The translations under genes and the position numbers were made by a program. The notes under the pieces were generated by a model. The model saw nothing but the letters and a program-made list of their open reading frames with translations, searched no databases and was not told where the DNA came from. A stretch of 64,000 bases of DNA from Favolaschia claudopus. Lineage: Eukaryota; Basidiomycota; Agaricomycetes; Agaricales; Mycenaceae. This document shows positions 30,819 through 41,916 of the stretch, piece by piece. Location of the stretch: contig JAWWNJ010000031.1 in assembly GCA_037176885.1 (NCBI GenBank), positions 1-64,000 of the forward strand. Reading direction: 5' to 3'. The stretch's first letter is position 1; the number at the start of each line of letters is the position of its first letter.

Positions 30819-32741
30819 CTAAAAATGCTCTCCTTCGGCGCTGTTCCCCGTTCGGGAGGGACCAGCCCCGTTGGGAGAGCGAGAGTTCGCTGAGACAGCC
30901 GCCAGTAGAATCGCAACAGCGTTGGCGTCGAATTGCGGCGGGGGAGCTTGGCTTTGATGAGCCACAAGGGGTGGTTGAACACCCCCTGAACCATGCGACT
31001 GGAGTTGCGTCACTTGCCGCTGGAGGTTTACTTGCTCAGCTCGCAAGGAAACCAATTCTTCTTCTCTCGGGTCATAGTAGAATTCCTCGTTCTGACTGAA
31101 CGCGGCTTGCGCGGCCTCCAGCTCCTGCTCGTCCATGTCAAGAACGGAGAGCTGAGCGAAGACAGACTGGTAGTTTTGCGCAGCGGCCGTTGGTTGGGCG
31201 GCCGGGCGGTACTCCTCTACCTGCTGCTTCTTGGACTTGTGCCCGTCTTTCGGGATAGGTATCCCATCGGGGAAACAGTCTCTGAACCCTACGACCTTCA
31301 TCTTTCCACTCCCTATGTGGGCTTGCCGGATGAGACACTTATCTCTAAAATGCCCAAACTTGTCGCAATAAAGACACCCCTGATCCGCCAGGTTCCCTTT
31401 GAATTGCACGGTAGGCATTCGCGGGTAAGACTGGGAGTCAGCGGCGCCTGGGACTCTGCCCGGTAGGGACTTATAGAAGGACTCTAACTCAGCCATCTTC
31501 TTCTTGGTCGCGGCGTCGATCTCTTTTAATTGGGAGGTCTGATTATCCAGCCGCTCCATCATAGTGACGACCGACACCTTAATCGTCTCAAGAAGGGCCT
31601 TGTTAGGGTCCTCTTCTTCTTTCTTAATCGCAACGTTCGGATTCGGGAGAATCGACCGCCCGCTCGACGCTCGTCCAGAGCCGCTGGCGCTCTTTGACTT
31701 GCTCGAGTAACCTCGATCAGAAGTGCCAAAGAACTCCGAGTTGGCGGTCGAACGTTTCGCGATCTTTTTGGCCTCACTCATGACTTCGGCCAGCGTCCAT
31801 GAGCGGGCGTCTGGCTCGTCGTCGTCCTCAGCGGGAGGTTTCCTCTCGAGATTCTCCAGGATTCGCTCTTTGAACTCGCGAGTCAATTTGGAGAAGAACA
31901 TCGGGAGGGCTTCCCGGTGCGAAATCAAGTTCGAATCGAGAAGCTTGTTCGCCTCGACGTTCATGGTTCGCGTGAGGCGCATGAGCTCGTCCTCATCATC
32001 CCGGTCAATCCCCTCTTCAGCGAACTTACGAAGCTGCTTGTGCAATTTCTGCACAGAGCCCTTCTTCTGGTCGACGACTGACGGGTAATTTTCCAGGATT
32101 TCTTTCTTAAAGTCGTCGAACGTCTTGGAGAACGAGTCGAACTGCCGCCACTCTTCAGCCGTAGCTTGAGCGGTGTAGCGGCAGACGAACTCGTTCTTCT
32201 TGTCGGCCGGCGTCTCATCTAATTCCATCATACGCTCCACATGGTCCAGGAAACGAACGAGTTCCTCCGGCTCATCTTCTTTGAAGAGCGGGGCGTTCCT
32301 GTCCCATGGTTCCGGCGTGCGCTTCTTTCCTCGGGCGACAGTATTATTGCCGTCTTCAGCCATTGGATTGTTTGAAGGGGTTGGTGAAGTTTGGAGTAGT
32401 GGTGAAGAGACAGACGAGAGAGTCGTTGACGACTGGGTAGCTGCACCGTCGGGCGTAACAGGTCTAGTGCCGGGCGGTTGAGTCGGGGTTTGTTGTTCCA
32501 GCGGAGCAGAGGGGCTCAACGACTGGGTTTGGCGGGAACGATAAGCGTGTGCTTGGGTTCGTCCGCGCAGAGAATAGATTTCCCGGGCGAGAGCAACAGA
32601 CGAGAGAGAGGGATCTGGAAGCTCGAATTCAAGAGCGGCAGCAGCGGCGCGTAGGCTAGTATTTGTAGACCGAGATTTTGGTGGTGGCACTCTAGCGGAT
32701 CGTCCTTCTGAAGCCACGTCTCCTCTGAAACTAAATGGCAA
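30819..32741 (-). CDS. Outer element gag
   Basis: The open frame is 640 codons, but its first codon at 32741 is TTG. The first internal ATG is at 32363 (MAEDGNNTVARGKKR), so the start is uncertain or the true ATG has been lost by a one-base error. Residues 130-350 form the helical capsid-like region (ELVRFLDHVERMMELDETP, then KQLRKFAEEGIDRDDEDELM). A Ser-rich linker, a helix, and a zinc knuckle CLYCDKFGHFRDKC (about 31360) follow. The C-terminus is Gln/Glu-rich. Gag packages element RNA. Confidence 0.82.
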   Translation of the reverse strand: MPFSFRGDVASEGRSARVPPPKSRSTNTSLRAAAAALEFELPDPSLSSVALAREIYSLRGRTQAHAYRSRQTQSLSPSAPLEQQTPTQPPGTRPVTPDGAATQSSTTLSSVSSPLLQTSPTPSNNPMAEDGNNTVARGKKRTPEPWDRNAPLFKEDEPEELVRFLDHVERMMELDETPADKKNEFVCRYTAQATAEEWRQFDSFSKTFDDFKKEILENYPSVVDQKKGSVQKLHKQLRKFAEEGIDRDDEDELMRLTRTMNVEANKLLDSNLISHREALPMFFSKLTREFKERILENLERKPPAEDDDEPDARSWTLAEVMSEAKKIAKRSTANSEFFGTSDRGYSSKSKSASGSGRASSGRSILPNPNVAIKKEEEDPNKALLETIKVSVVTMMERLDNQTSQLKEIDAATKKKMAELESFYKSLPGRVPGAADSQSYPRMPTVQFKGNLADQGCLYCDKFGHFRDKCLIRQAHIGSGKMKVVGFRDCFPDGIPIPKDGHKSKKQQVEEYRPAAQPTAAAQNYQSVFAQLSVLDMDEQELEAAQAAFSQNEEFYYDPREEELVSLRAEQVNLQRQVTQLQSHGSGGVQPPLVAHQSQAPPPQFDANAVAILLAAVSANSRSPNGAGPSRTGNSAEGEHF

Positions 32742-32885
32742 AATCTCCTATCGCGGGCCTGGAGCTAACGGCTCAACGGGCGGGTGTATATTCTATTCTC
32801 GAGTCAACCGGCGGATGGTTCGTGCTAGTTTTATAGCAGCGTCCACAAGTGATTTCTTTCGACTTGACACAAATAATCTGTCACC

Positions 32886-32902
32886 CCTCGCGGTGGGCTC
32901 CA
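32886..32902 (-). promoter_or_regulatory. Primer-binding site of outer element
   Basis: On the minus strand, two bases inside the 5' LTR, the sequence TGGAGCCCACCGCGAGG begins with TGG, the complement of a tRNA CCA end. I could not name the tRNA. Confidence 0.6.
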
Positions 32903-32904
32903 GA

Positions 32905-34737
32905 TGAAACGGTGCGTGTGGGTGTAGGCGTGAAATATACCGAAATATAAAATCACTAAATCTAATCCAATACGACGTGTGTGTGTGTGTGTTCGGGGTG
33001 GCGGGAGCACGTATCGTCCCTCAGAATACTTGGGCAAGCTTCAATCAATCAAGGTCGCTACGTTTGAGCGGGACGAACTACTAGATTGTCTAGCGAGAAC
33101 GTAGCGGGCAAAACGATTCGCAGCGGGAGCAGCGAAGAGTCACTCTTTCTGAGACTTCGAAATGAGAAATTCTGAGTCTAGCGGGGAGGGTCTCCGTGCC
33201 AATAGAAAAGCGTCGCCCGGTAGTGGATCGTCAATCGGGAAGAAGCTTTCTGGATGACAACCGGCGGGCAGAAGGCGCGGCTCAGCGGGACGGGGTTCTT
33301 ATTCAACTGGCGCGGCTCTGGCGAGGAGCGGGGCTCTTACGTCGATGGCGCGGACACTAACAGTGGCCGGGGCACTTACACCACTACGCGGCGGCGAGCT
33401 CGAACGGGGGTCTTTGAATACCGCGGAACGGCAGGGCACACGGGGCGTCGACGGCGCGGAATCAAGCACGAACGGGGGTCTTGGTTATACCGCGGAACTG
33501 CAAGAGACGGGGCTTCGTATTTCAGGAGGGCGCGGGCTCAAGGGCTGGCGGGGCTCTCAAAGTTCTGGCGGCTCGGTATGCCACAAGTCTTTCCGTATCA
33601 CTCGAGTCTCTCTCAGATATCAAGTCTAGTCTCTTTCAAAGTTCCAATTCAAATTCTAGAGTCCACTACAAACTGCCCTTGTCTACGGGTAGGTAATTGA
33701 CTGAGTAACCAAAAGTACAGCGGGAGATTAAATACATGCAGCGGGAACAGAAACAACCAAATAAAATCATGATGAGAGAGTGTCCAAGTTTGATGCCGCG
33801 CCCGCTGGGAACCAATGGTATATTCAGGATTGCGAGTCGTGAGTGAAAAGACTGCCTCCCGGAGAAAGTCCATGCGGGCGGGTGGGTATTGCGCCTTATT
33901 GCAGTGCAATGGCGTGCTGGTTACCATGTCTTCAAGGAGAGACACGAAATATCTTCTTCATAATGGCTGCTTGCCGCTGGTCGAGTGAAGGCCAAGGTCG
34001 CCTCCCGCCATCCGTGCTGGTGGCGGCTTGAGTGCGGTCAAGTTCTTCTGAGTTCTTCTGTTATCAGGAAAGAGGCTCCCGCTTGAAGCAGGGCAAGCCG
34101 ATATAATCCAAGGGTTCGCCACTCGCCGGGAGACTCCCCGATATCAACGGTATTTGACACCGGCATCGTCGGTTGATCTTCCCGCTAGTGAGCCCGAGGC
34201 AGCCGATGCTCCCCGTCTGATCCAGTCCGCTCGCCGGCCCTAGTCGGGTCCTCGGTGATAAGCCCGCTGCTCGTGTAAGATCAAGTCTTCCTTGATCTGG
34301 CCCTCCCGTGAGGTCTTGTTTGACCCGCCTAAGGTGATGTTCCCGGCGGCATGTCCCCGCCGGTACTAATGAGTCCGTCTGTCCGTCTGTCTGATTCGTC
34401 GATGGTGGTTCGGCGGGTTAGCGCCTAACATCGGGGTTTTGGTAATTCCTCTTGGTGGCCTCCGGCACCTTAAGGCAACGGTTTCCCGCTACGCTCTCGG
34501 CCCAACAGTAGTAGTAGTTGAAGTCAGAGTCCCGCTCCCATGTTTAGGGAGACGTCGCTAAGCTCCCGCTACCAGATGATGATGTCCCGCTGGCTTATCG
34601 GCCATCCTAAGCAATAAGATACTGCCCCCGAGGTAGAGTATATCTTCTGTAATCCTAGCCTCACTTCCTCCCGCTGATAGGTACAGAAATCGACAAATTT
34701 CTGTGGTTTCACGCGTAGCCGCTGAGCGGCCCTATCA
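32905..34737 (-). repeat. Right LTR (5' LTR) of outer element
   Basis: This 1833-bp copy matches 3124-4969, starting TGAAACGG and ending CCCTATCA. It is 13 bp shorter, and the indels I counted by eye sum exactly to minus 13. Confidence 0.9.
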
Positions 34738-34741
34738 CCGC
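34738..34741. repeat. Target-site duplication, right copy, outer LTR element
   Basis: CCGC repeats 3120-3123. Confidence 0.75.
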
Positions 34742-36511
34742 GCTCATCGGCGGCTACATCGACGTGCAATACGCCACCCTCTCCTCTCGTTCACACCACG
34801 CCCGCCTCCTCGTACCACCACACCGCCAAACCGCACGCCTCAACTCTCCGCTCTCCGCCGCCGTCGGTCGCAAACTCGCAGCCCCGCCGACGCCGCTGCT
34901 CTCTTACTTCTATAAACGGTACACATAACTTAGGTGCGTTTTCCCTCTCCTTCCCGCACCCTGCTGACGACGCCGGCACCTTCTCTAGCAACGACTCGAA
35001 AATGCGCGCTAGAACTCCAAATTGAGTGAGTGTTTTAATTTTTGACGCCGAATCAGCCCAAGGTTTACTCACCTAACGACGCAGATCAACGCGTCGCGCC
35101 GCCGCCGCCCTCCTCCTCACCTTCAAGACCTACGAAGCCGACGTAGTTTCGGCGCTACGCGCGCCGACCGCTCGGAGAATTGCGCCAGAAATCAGAAATA
35201 AGTAAGTGCTTTTGATTTTAACAGCGAGTCAAACGAAAGCACTCACCTATCACACAGATACACTGCGCGCGAGTCGCGTCAATCCGGGCTTGGGAAGAAA
35301 AACAGGAGGAAATGAGGGGGAAGTGAGGGTGAGGTGGGAAGGGGTGGATCCACGCGCGCGCGCGCTCTCGCGGCGGGAGGTGCATGGAATGGCGGGGACT
35401 TGCTCACGGAACGAGTCCCGACGCCGCCGGCGTCTTCTTTGCCTGCGCCCGTGACGGACTCGGAGCCGCCGAAGGCCGCCTTGTACACCGCTCCGCCCTT
35501 CACCAACGCCACACCTTCCCCTCTCCTCGTCGTCACCATCGAATCCCGACGCGCACCCCACCTCTACCCTCCTTCAATGGTTCCGCTACAGCACGTACGC
35601 CTCGTCATCCATTCGCACCTTCCCCGACGACTTCAAATTGCGCTGACGCCGCCGCGGCGTTTCGCAAGGTCAGCCCCACACAGCCCCGACAAGATCTCAA
35701 GCTCGCTTGTCTCCGGCGACCGCTACACCGACCACTACGCGCAAGCGTTTCTCGGGAACCGTCAAGTATGTTTCGTTTTTTTTGGTGGTTGTAAATGGAA
35801 TATAAACTCTTTGTTTAGACTTCCAGCCGGCAAATTCCCTACCCCCATCTCTCACTCTGAGGACCTCACCAACAACATCGCTCTGGAGGTAGATAACGAT
35901 CGTTCTCTCTTCGCAACTAACGCAGTCTCTTTCTAGCGATCAACTTCCTCGTCTCTCTACTCAAGAAGAACTGGCAGAACAGACGAGGAGTTATCGATGC
36001 GAGAACGCGTTCGGCGCAGAGGGAATGGCGGCGGCGTCGGTGACGGGTTCGCGAAAGGGACGGGGGGTGAGCGGGAGAAGAGGTAGGTGGGGCAAGAATA
36101 CGCGAGGTCGGCGCTGGGCTGGGCGACAGTGGGAAGATTGAGCTAAGGGGGGACGCGCGAAGGCATCCCAGCGTCATGCTGGCAAGTAGGATTAGGCGGA
36201 ACATTCTTGTTCCCAGTGACGTTGGATGGAGGGGTGGGTTCTGACGAGACGTAGATACGTAGATAGAATAGAGTCCACTCTGTTCGTTAGTAGTGTATAT
36301 CAATTCGATTCAAAGTACCTTGCATCATTGAGTACAGCCACTTCACACTCTTCTCAACTTCTACCATTCCCTGTGCTTGTGGATATCGTGTACCAGCGCG
36401 TATAATCAGTCTAAACCCGGCTCAGCACTCGACTCGGTTAACTAATCGCCTCCGTCGCTTACATGCCCACTTGAATCGGTTGACTGTCGCTCTCTGTGAC
36501 TTGCTTTTCTA
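34742..36511. other. GC-rich host DNA right of the retroelement insertion
   Basis: There is no recognisable gene. Short plus-strand coding-like pieces are separated by GTGAGT/GTAAGT and pyrimidine-AG signals (near 35028-35085, 35200-35258, 35888-35936). The piece right after the insertion reads on in frame from bases before 3120. Blocks near 35402 and 36130 resemble blocks at 3030 and 2328, so the locus may hold degenerate copies of one repeat or gene. The last 350 bp are AT-richer and probably contain the promoter of the gene at 36512. Confidence 0.35.
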
Positions 36512-39500
36512 ATGGCTGAGCTCTGGCTTCGCGATCCATACCTACCTCCCTTTGAGGAGGACCAACATATCTTGAACCGTACACCTCTCGCCGAAGTCTT
36601 CCCTGAATGGGTTGGATCTAGTCTTCGTTCCGAAATGCAGACACTGAAGGCTAGTCTGTCTTCTCAACTCATGGCCGACAACTTCTGGGTGCGTGATGTC
36701 TGTTGCATAGTTGGTTTGGCTCAACGTAGGGTCATACAGCTCACTACGATCAGCGACTGGCTGGCTCTCGTGTTCGGTGGTGAGGTCGATGAAGGGGAGT
36801 GTATTGAGGAACAAGTTGACTTGTTCATTGATATTATGTGGATGCGGTTTCGTCACCACGATTCAGTGGAGAGCCGCGCAGATATCATGAAGTTGTTGCT
36901 TCCGGCTAGAAGATCTCTGATAGTGAAGCCGTATATTGTGAGTTTATCATTCATTTCAGCTTCCTACGTTCACTAAAAGATTGTACTAGTCAGCACCAGC
37001 CGCTGAGTTTTCGATTGTCGGTGATCTTAATGCAGACGACATTGCCGGACTTGCACCATCTAAACAAGCGGACATCTATTCCTTGGTCTTCGGCAGTGAT
37101 TCCGACCTGTCTGACTTGAGTGAGGAAGAGAATGCGAGTCAGAACAACGATTTTATTATGTCTGCGGTGGAGACTGAAGACGTGGTCATGCAACCCGTCG
37201 AGACTGGGGAAAGAGATGATCGGTATATCAGCATGTTTGAAGCGCGAGCTGAGGAGATAGCGGAGTTTTTCTTCCCTGCAAGAGAGGCAAGTACCCCCTC
37301 ACATACTGGGAGCTTGTATTGACGGTGTCGTGGGCTAGGAACATTCAAAACCCAGAAACTGCAAGCCACTCGTGGAAGGCTTGGTATCGATGCGCAAAGT
37401 AAAGGACAGTCTCTTTATGCGGGAAGACTTTCAAGCCAGTTTCAGAGTGCGTTGCGTTCATCATTCTGTCTATCTGGTATAAAAATATGTTCTAGGGATC
37501 CGAGCTCTACAAAGTCTTGCTAATAGTCTGCAACCCCTACAACCCGCTGGAAAATTCCCATCCAGATGTCCAGCAATCTTTCCGATTATACAATTGGAAG
37601 GTGGCATATGGCCAGATACTCGATCGTTGGGACCCTTTGAGTCCAGAAGTAAATTTACCGGTGAGATACCTTCTTTACATGAAGTATCAGTGATATCCAT
37701 TCCGCGTAGCCATTGATTGAGCGAGGACATTCCAAGTTTAACGCAGAGCATTTCCTTCGCTTTTTTGGAAAACGCGCAGAGATACACCCTTGGGTGGCTT
37801 ATCCTACAGCTTGCACTTTTCTAGTTTCCGAAGACGCCTTCAAGTCTAATTGCGAACATTGGCTGATACCATGGCTCAGGCATGCAAAATATGAGGTATA
37901 GCCAGGGACAAAGCAACTGTTCCTCGAGTCTCATTATCTTTCTGCAGACTGCGGGCTGGGATCTCACCACAGTGTACCGCCAAATTTGTCAGCATCCTGT
38001 AATGACTGGAGGCGCTGATCATACTAGACAAGTCAAGCGACTCTTGAATGATGTCGACCCATGTTTTGCAGCCATTTTGCTCGAAACTCGCCGCTACAAG
38101 AAAACGCTGGACACCATCAACGAAGAGATCTTCACAAAAACGCGAACCGGCACCACCACTGCCAATTCTGGCTCTGGAGATCAAACTGCCGCCAGTGACG
38201 ACCCCACAGTCGCGGATCTCTCTTCCACAGCCCTTCCAGCTTGGTATACGGAGAAGGGGTGTGCTGGGTGCAGCGGACAGCCTGATTCAGATAGATGTGT
38301 TCGTTTCATCGAGGTGGAAGACCGTTCAGACTTCATGCGGGAATATGAGTACTACTCTCTAACCGTTCATGAAGGCTCTGAGCGCCTGGTGCCCAAGAAA
38401 AAGGTAAGCTCCTGCACATACCATACCTCTTCCTAAATTTGATTCCAGGGTACCGACGACAATCTTGGGCCTCAAAAATATGTCAGCCCTCAAGAGCTGG
38501 GACTGCGGGAGATCACGGCGCGACCCAGTGATCATCCAGTTTGGACAACTTGCCAGCGAGACATTGTTAGGCTTGTGTACCGTGAAGGCAACAAGCTCTA
38601 CCTGGTAAGCTTTATCCGATTCAAGAAGTCTCTCATTTAACTAGAATTGAGGTTGGTGGTTTCCGATACAAGGCTTTTTCGGAACCAACCCTCAAGTTAC
38701 TGGAATACAACTCCCTTCTTATCGAAACTCGTGCTATGCGGCGCCGGGCTGCAATGCAGCGCTGGGACTACGGATTAATGTCAGGCGCTGGGACGCGGAT
38801 GCCGACGGGGGGAAGAAAAGGCGATGGATATATTCTATATTCTGTGCATCGCGGTGATACTATCGACGATATCAAAGCTTTCTTTAGGAGTGCACTGGTA
38901 TGTCTGAAGAGTTCTTTGCTTTCAATGGTCTACCAATCTAAGGGCTCGTCAGGACAGCGACATTCTGATTATCGCAGCCAAGTCAATCTATCAGGGAATC
39001 GAATTCGACTTCAAGACTCTGACAAACGACTCTGGTCTTCAACGCTTGGGCAAATATGGCCTGACAAGTTACTATTGCGTCAACTACATTGCTCCGATTC
39101 ATAGAGATCTGGATATAGAGAAAGAGGGTCGGCGCTACCTCCACCCTTGCATGCAACTGGTGAAAGAGGGCTGTGGTGAGCATGACTTCAACTTTGCCTA
39201 TGTAGATTGGGGCGTCTACTTTCGCACGGAGAGTAATGCAGTCTGGTGTGTCTCGTCTCCAGACATTGATCAGTCATTGAAGGCTAACTCTTGATGACTT
39301 GGACAGGATCTTCGACGGCACAGAGATGCATGGAACCGTGATGCCCAGTCAGTCAACCATGCAAGCTGCACAGCAATCACATGGGTCTGGGAGAGGCAGA
39401 GGCAGAGGCAGAGGCAGAGGTGGAAGCAGCTCAAGAGGAGGGAGAGCGCTGTCGAGACCGCACAATGTCCAGGGTGGATCTTCTGCTCGCATCAGCACTG

Positions 39501-39619
39501 GATCCGACACTGGATCTACAACCAGCACAGGGAAGCATAATACAAACAACAAGAAGAATGTGGAGCGTGCGAAGGCCACTCAACAGATTCAGTATAACTT
39601 AAGGCGTCGTCGTGGGTAG
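36512..39619 (+). CDS. Ten-exon protein with HxD...H oxygenase-like core and RG-rich tail, partner of KDZ transposase
   Basis: Ten exons join without any phase error: 36512-36937, 36990-37286, 37339-37446, 37496-37660, 37710-37895, 37948-38403, 38449-38604, 38652-38897, 38953-39245, 39307-39619; 881 residues. Intron 2 uses a GC donor (GCAAGT). Near the C-terminus, YYCVNYIAPIHRDLD gives an HxD pair. FNFAYVDWGVYFRTESNAVW and FDGTEMHGTVMP then supply a beta-strand region and a distal His, the usual metal triad of 2-oxoglutarate/Fe(II) oxygenase-type barrels. An RGRGRGRG tail (from a GGCAGA repeat, 39390-39420) suggests nucleic-acid binding. Agaricomycete KDZ transposons are known to travel with TET/JBP oxygenases; whether this is TET/JBP or another family is unsettled. 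It ends 36 bp from the convergent KDZ gene. Confidence 0.65.
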
Positions 39620-39655
39620 TTGACATTTGTATTAGTTTTAAATGTACAAACTTGA

Positions 39656-41862
39656 TCATGGATGTTCGTGATTCCATTCCGCTTTCAGCGCTTCAAAATC
39701 AAGCATGAATGGCTGTTTACCCTTTCTTTCTTGCTCTCCAACGAACCACTCATTCCGTATGAGTATCATTTCATCTAGGAAGAAATTGTATCTAGATCAC
39801 ATTAGTGCGGTGGAATACAAGACGGCAAAAGTTTCCGCGCACCGAGGAACTGACATCTCCCGTGTCATAGCTTGGAAGGCTCCGAACCAGACGTTTGTTT
39901 GCTCTGCAATCGAGGAATTGAGGCTCCATTTGCCTTCTGTGATACGAAGTTCGGGAAACAAAGCTGGGTTGTTGTTGGTATTACAAAAGGTATCGCCGTC
40001 TTCTTTGTGGTGGTGGCGTGCATGAAAAACATCGACGGCTAGACGCACAGACTTGAAATATGAATCGTCGGTTGCATTGAGATGCTGGAGAAGATGGCAC
40101 GCATTATCATAGAAGATGTGAGTCGGAAGAACCCATGGCCAGGGAAAGACCCGCTTAAGAAATTCCTGGACGACTTGTTCAGAGGGTTTCACACCGACGA
40201 GAGTAGTGAAGTTTACCTTAACGGAGGCAACTCCCTCAGAATAGAAGAAAGTCGAGCGGCTGATGATGACCCCACAAGATAAAACGAATAATTGCTCGTT
40301 ATGTGTCCAGTTGCGCGTGAGCTGGAGCTTCAGCTTGCTCGTTCCGGACTCTGTACCAGACGCAGCAATAAAAGTACTGTGATTGGAGGCCTTCTGAGTA
40401 GACAGGGATGAGGGTTTGCGGCGTGAGGTGCGCGGTACATTGTCCTTGTTTAACCGCCGCGTCAGATCTGAGAAGGCCGATTCAGATTGCTTGGAGTATT
40501 CTTCTTCTTTGTCTCGGTGGGTCTTCTGAGAACAAGTGAGTCGACCTTTCTCAGCCTGTAAATCACATCCTCGGATGAGGCAGACGGACTGCAGATGGAG
40601 ATGCGCAGGGCAGAAGTGGTCCTTCATTGACTCCAACCGCATCTGGCACTTGTCGACCAGGCATCGCGGGTGACCATTCGTTACGCCATCTGTGGTTCCC
40701 CCACGCATGTATACTGTCTCTTATTTAGAATGCGCAAGCATGATTTGTTTTATCGTCACTCACACAGTCTTTGCGTGTCTGGATGGCGAAAAAATTTTAG
40801 ACAATCATGACAGGCGTGGCAGTACTGAGGCTGCCCAGTGCCAGCCATGAGTTGATTGTAAAAATCCAGAGCATTGTCGAGTCGATGTTCCCAATCGCCA
40901 CGGTGAGGAACACGCAATGTCTGATTATATCTTCGCGACCGTCTCAAGATAGCATGTAGAAAGAAAGCTTCCATTACTGTGGACTGGGCCAACTCGGACA
41001 GCAATGTTTGTCGATTTGTGGTATCCATACGTCCCAGATCTAGATTGTAGGATCGAGCTAAATCACTTGAGGATGTGCTATTATATGATGCCTGAGTGAG
41101 AAAGAACATTAAAAATGAGTTACCGCTTACTGTGACAGACACATGAGGCTGCCAAAATATTCACAGAGGCGGTCTTCGACGAATGAACTTTCCTGTGCAT
41201 GCACATAAGGCTGATACTCGGCATAGAATTCTCTCTGCGAGTCTGCCTCCGACGCTCTCACAACAAAGTATGCATAGTGATAACGTGTGTTGCAACCTGA
41301 ATTCACAGTCAGATAAATGAGGGGTTTGCTGACGGTAAGATAGAAACACCTACGATGACAGGCAAGGGAAGTTTCATACGCTGGAAGAATGCCTCTGCGA
41401 AGAGTATAAACCCGGCATTGAGCAGAATATGGCTTTTTGAGTTTGATATTCATTTGCGAACATTCGGGTTGTATACAGGTCCTATACGGTGGATAGAGCA
41501 TCTCCGCACCTACTTGCGTGCTTAGAAAGCTGAATGAAATTGAAATAAAAAAAACACTGACCAAGACTATGGCCGTGTCCAAACTGTCGAAGGCAGTTAT
41601 CGACCTCATTTTGAAGCAGTGGACCTTGCCATGTCGGAATGTGTATGCGAAGTTCTTGCCATAGTGACTGTATCTCGTCGACCGTGGCTGGTGTTGGAAG
41701 AACTTGAACTAGAAAGCTAACTATGTTGTCCGGGAGGTTGGCATCCTCCACAACAGTGTTCCAGAGACGCTTCATGATGGAAACGAAAAGGGTAACATTG
41801 GAACTCTGCGACTGTGCAGCAGCCATGGCTGCAGCAATATCAGCCAACTTGAGGGACGACAT
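39656..41862 (-). CDS. KDZ-family transposase with CxC5- and CxC6-type cysteine clusters
   Basis: Six exons splice in exact phase: 41862-41562, 41509-41354, 41296-41131, 41077-40764, 40713-39843, 39791-39656; 647 residues, or 665 from an in-frame upstream ATG at 41916. The first cluster has CIQPEC and CHRC-NTRYH spacing; the second runs CLVDKC...CPAHLH...CLIRGC...TC...HRDKE. Catalytic acids fit KDZ: TDGVTNGHP, FYDNACHLLQHL and NSSIAEQTNVWFG. The C-terminus reads RYNFFLDEMIL, typical of the family. An apparent stop at 39797 falls in a 51-bp intron (39842-39792, branch CACTAAT). KDZ proteins are cut-and-paste DNA transposases; this copy looks intact. Confidence 0.85.
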
Positions 41863-41916
41863 TAAGTAAAGTTGGAGAAAAACAAAAATAATCGAAATAG
41901 CTCTAACCGTGGACAT

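Larger units (their letters stand above)
3124..34737 (-). mobile_element. Giant Ty3/gypsy-like LTR retrotransposon (outer element), about 31.6 kb with nested insert
   Basis: Two near-identical direct repeats of 1846 and 1833 bp begin TG, end CA and are flanked by CCGC duplications. Reading leftward on the minus strand from the right LTR, the order is primer-binding site (32902-32886), gag (32741-30819), aspartic protease ORF (30732-29566), and RT-RNase H-integrase (29569 to 26326, continuing at 14776 to about 13907). Then come about 9 kb with genes on the opposite strand, a polypurine tract (4980-4970) and the left LTR. Protease-RT-RNase H-integrase is the Ty3/gypsy order. Subtracting the nested element and its duplicated 5 bp leaves about 20,060 bp, unusually large for a fungal gypsy element. 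The coding parts carry frameshifts, but these may be sequencing errors. Confidence 0.9.

Noticed and set aside
39390..39420. GGCAGA repeat as a stand-alone satellite
   Set aside because: It is in frame within the last exon and encodes the RGRGRGRG tail.
36512..39619. Firm naming of this gene as a TET/JBP cytosine dioxygenase
   Set aside because: The HxD...H pattern and KDZ linkage fit, but the flanking motifs differ from the TET/JBP pattern I know, so only an oxygenase-like call is given.
39797..39799. Premature stop in the KDZ transposase
   Set aside because: A 51-bp intron (39842-39792) with a GT donor, a CACTAAT branch and a TAG acceptor removes the stop in exact phase and restores the family C-terminus RYNFFLDEM.
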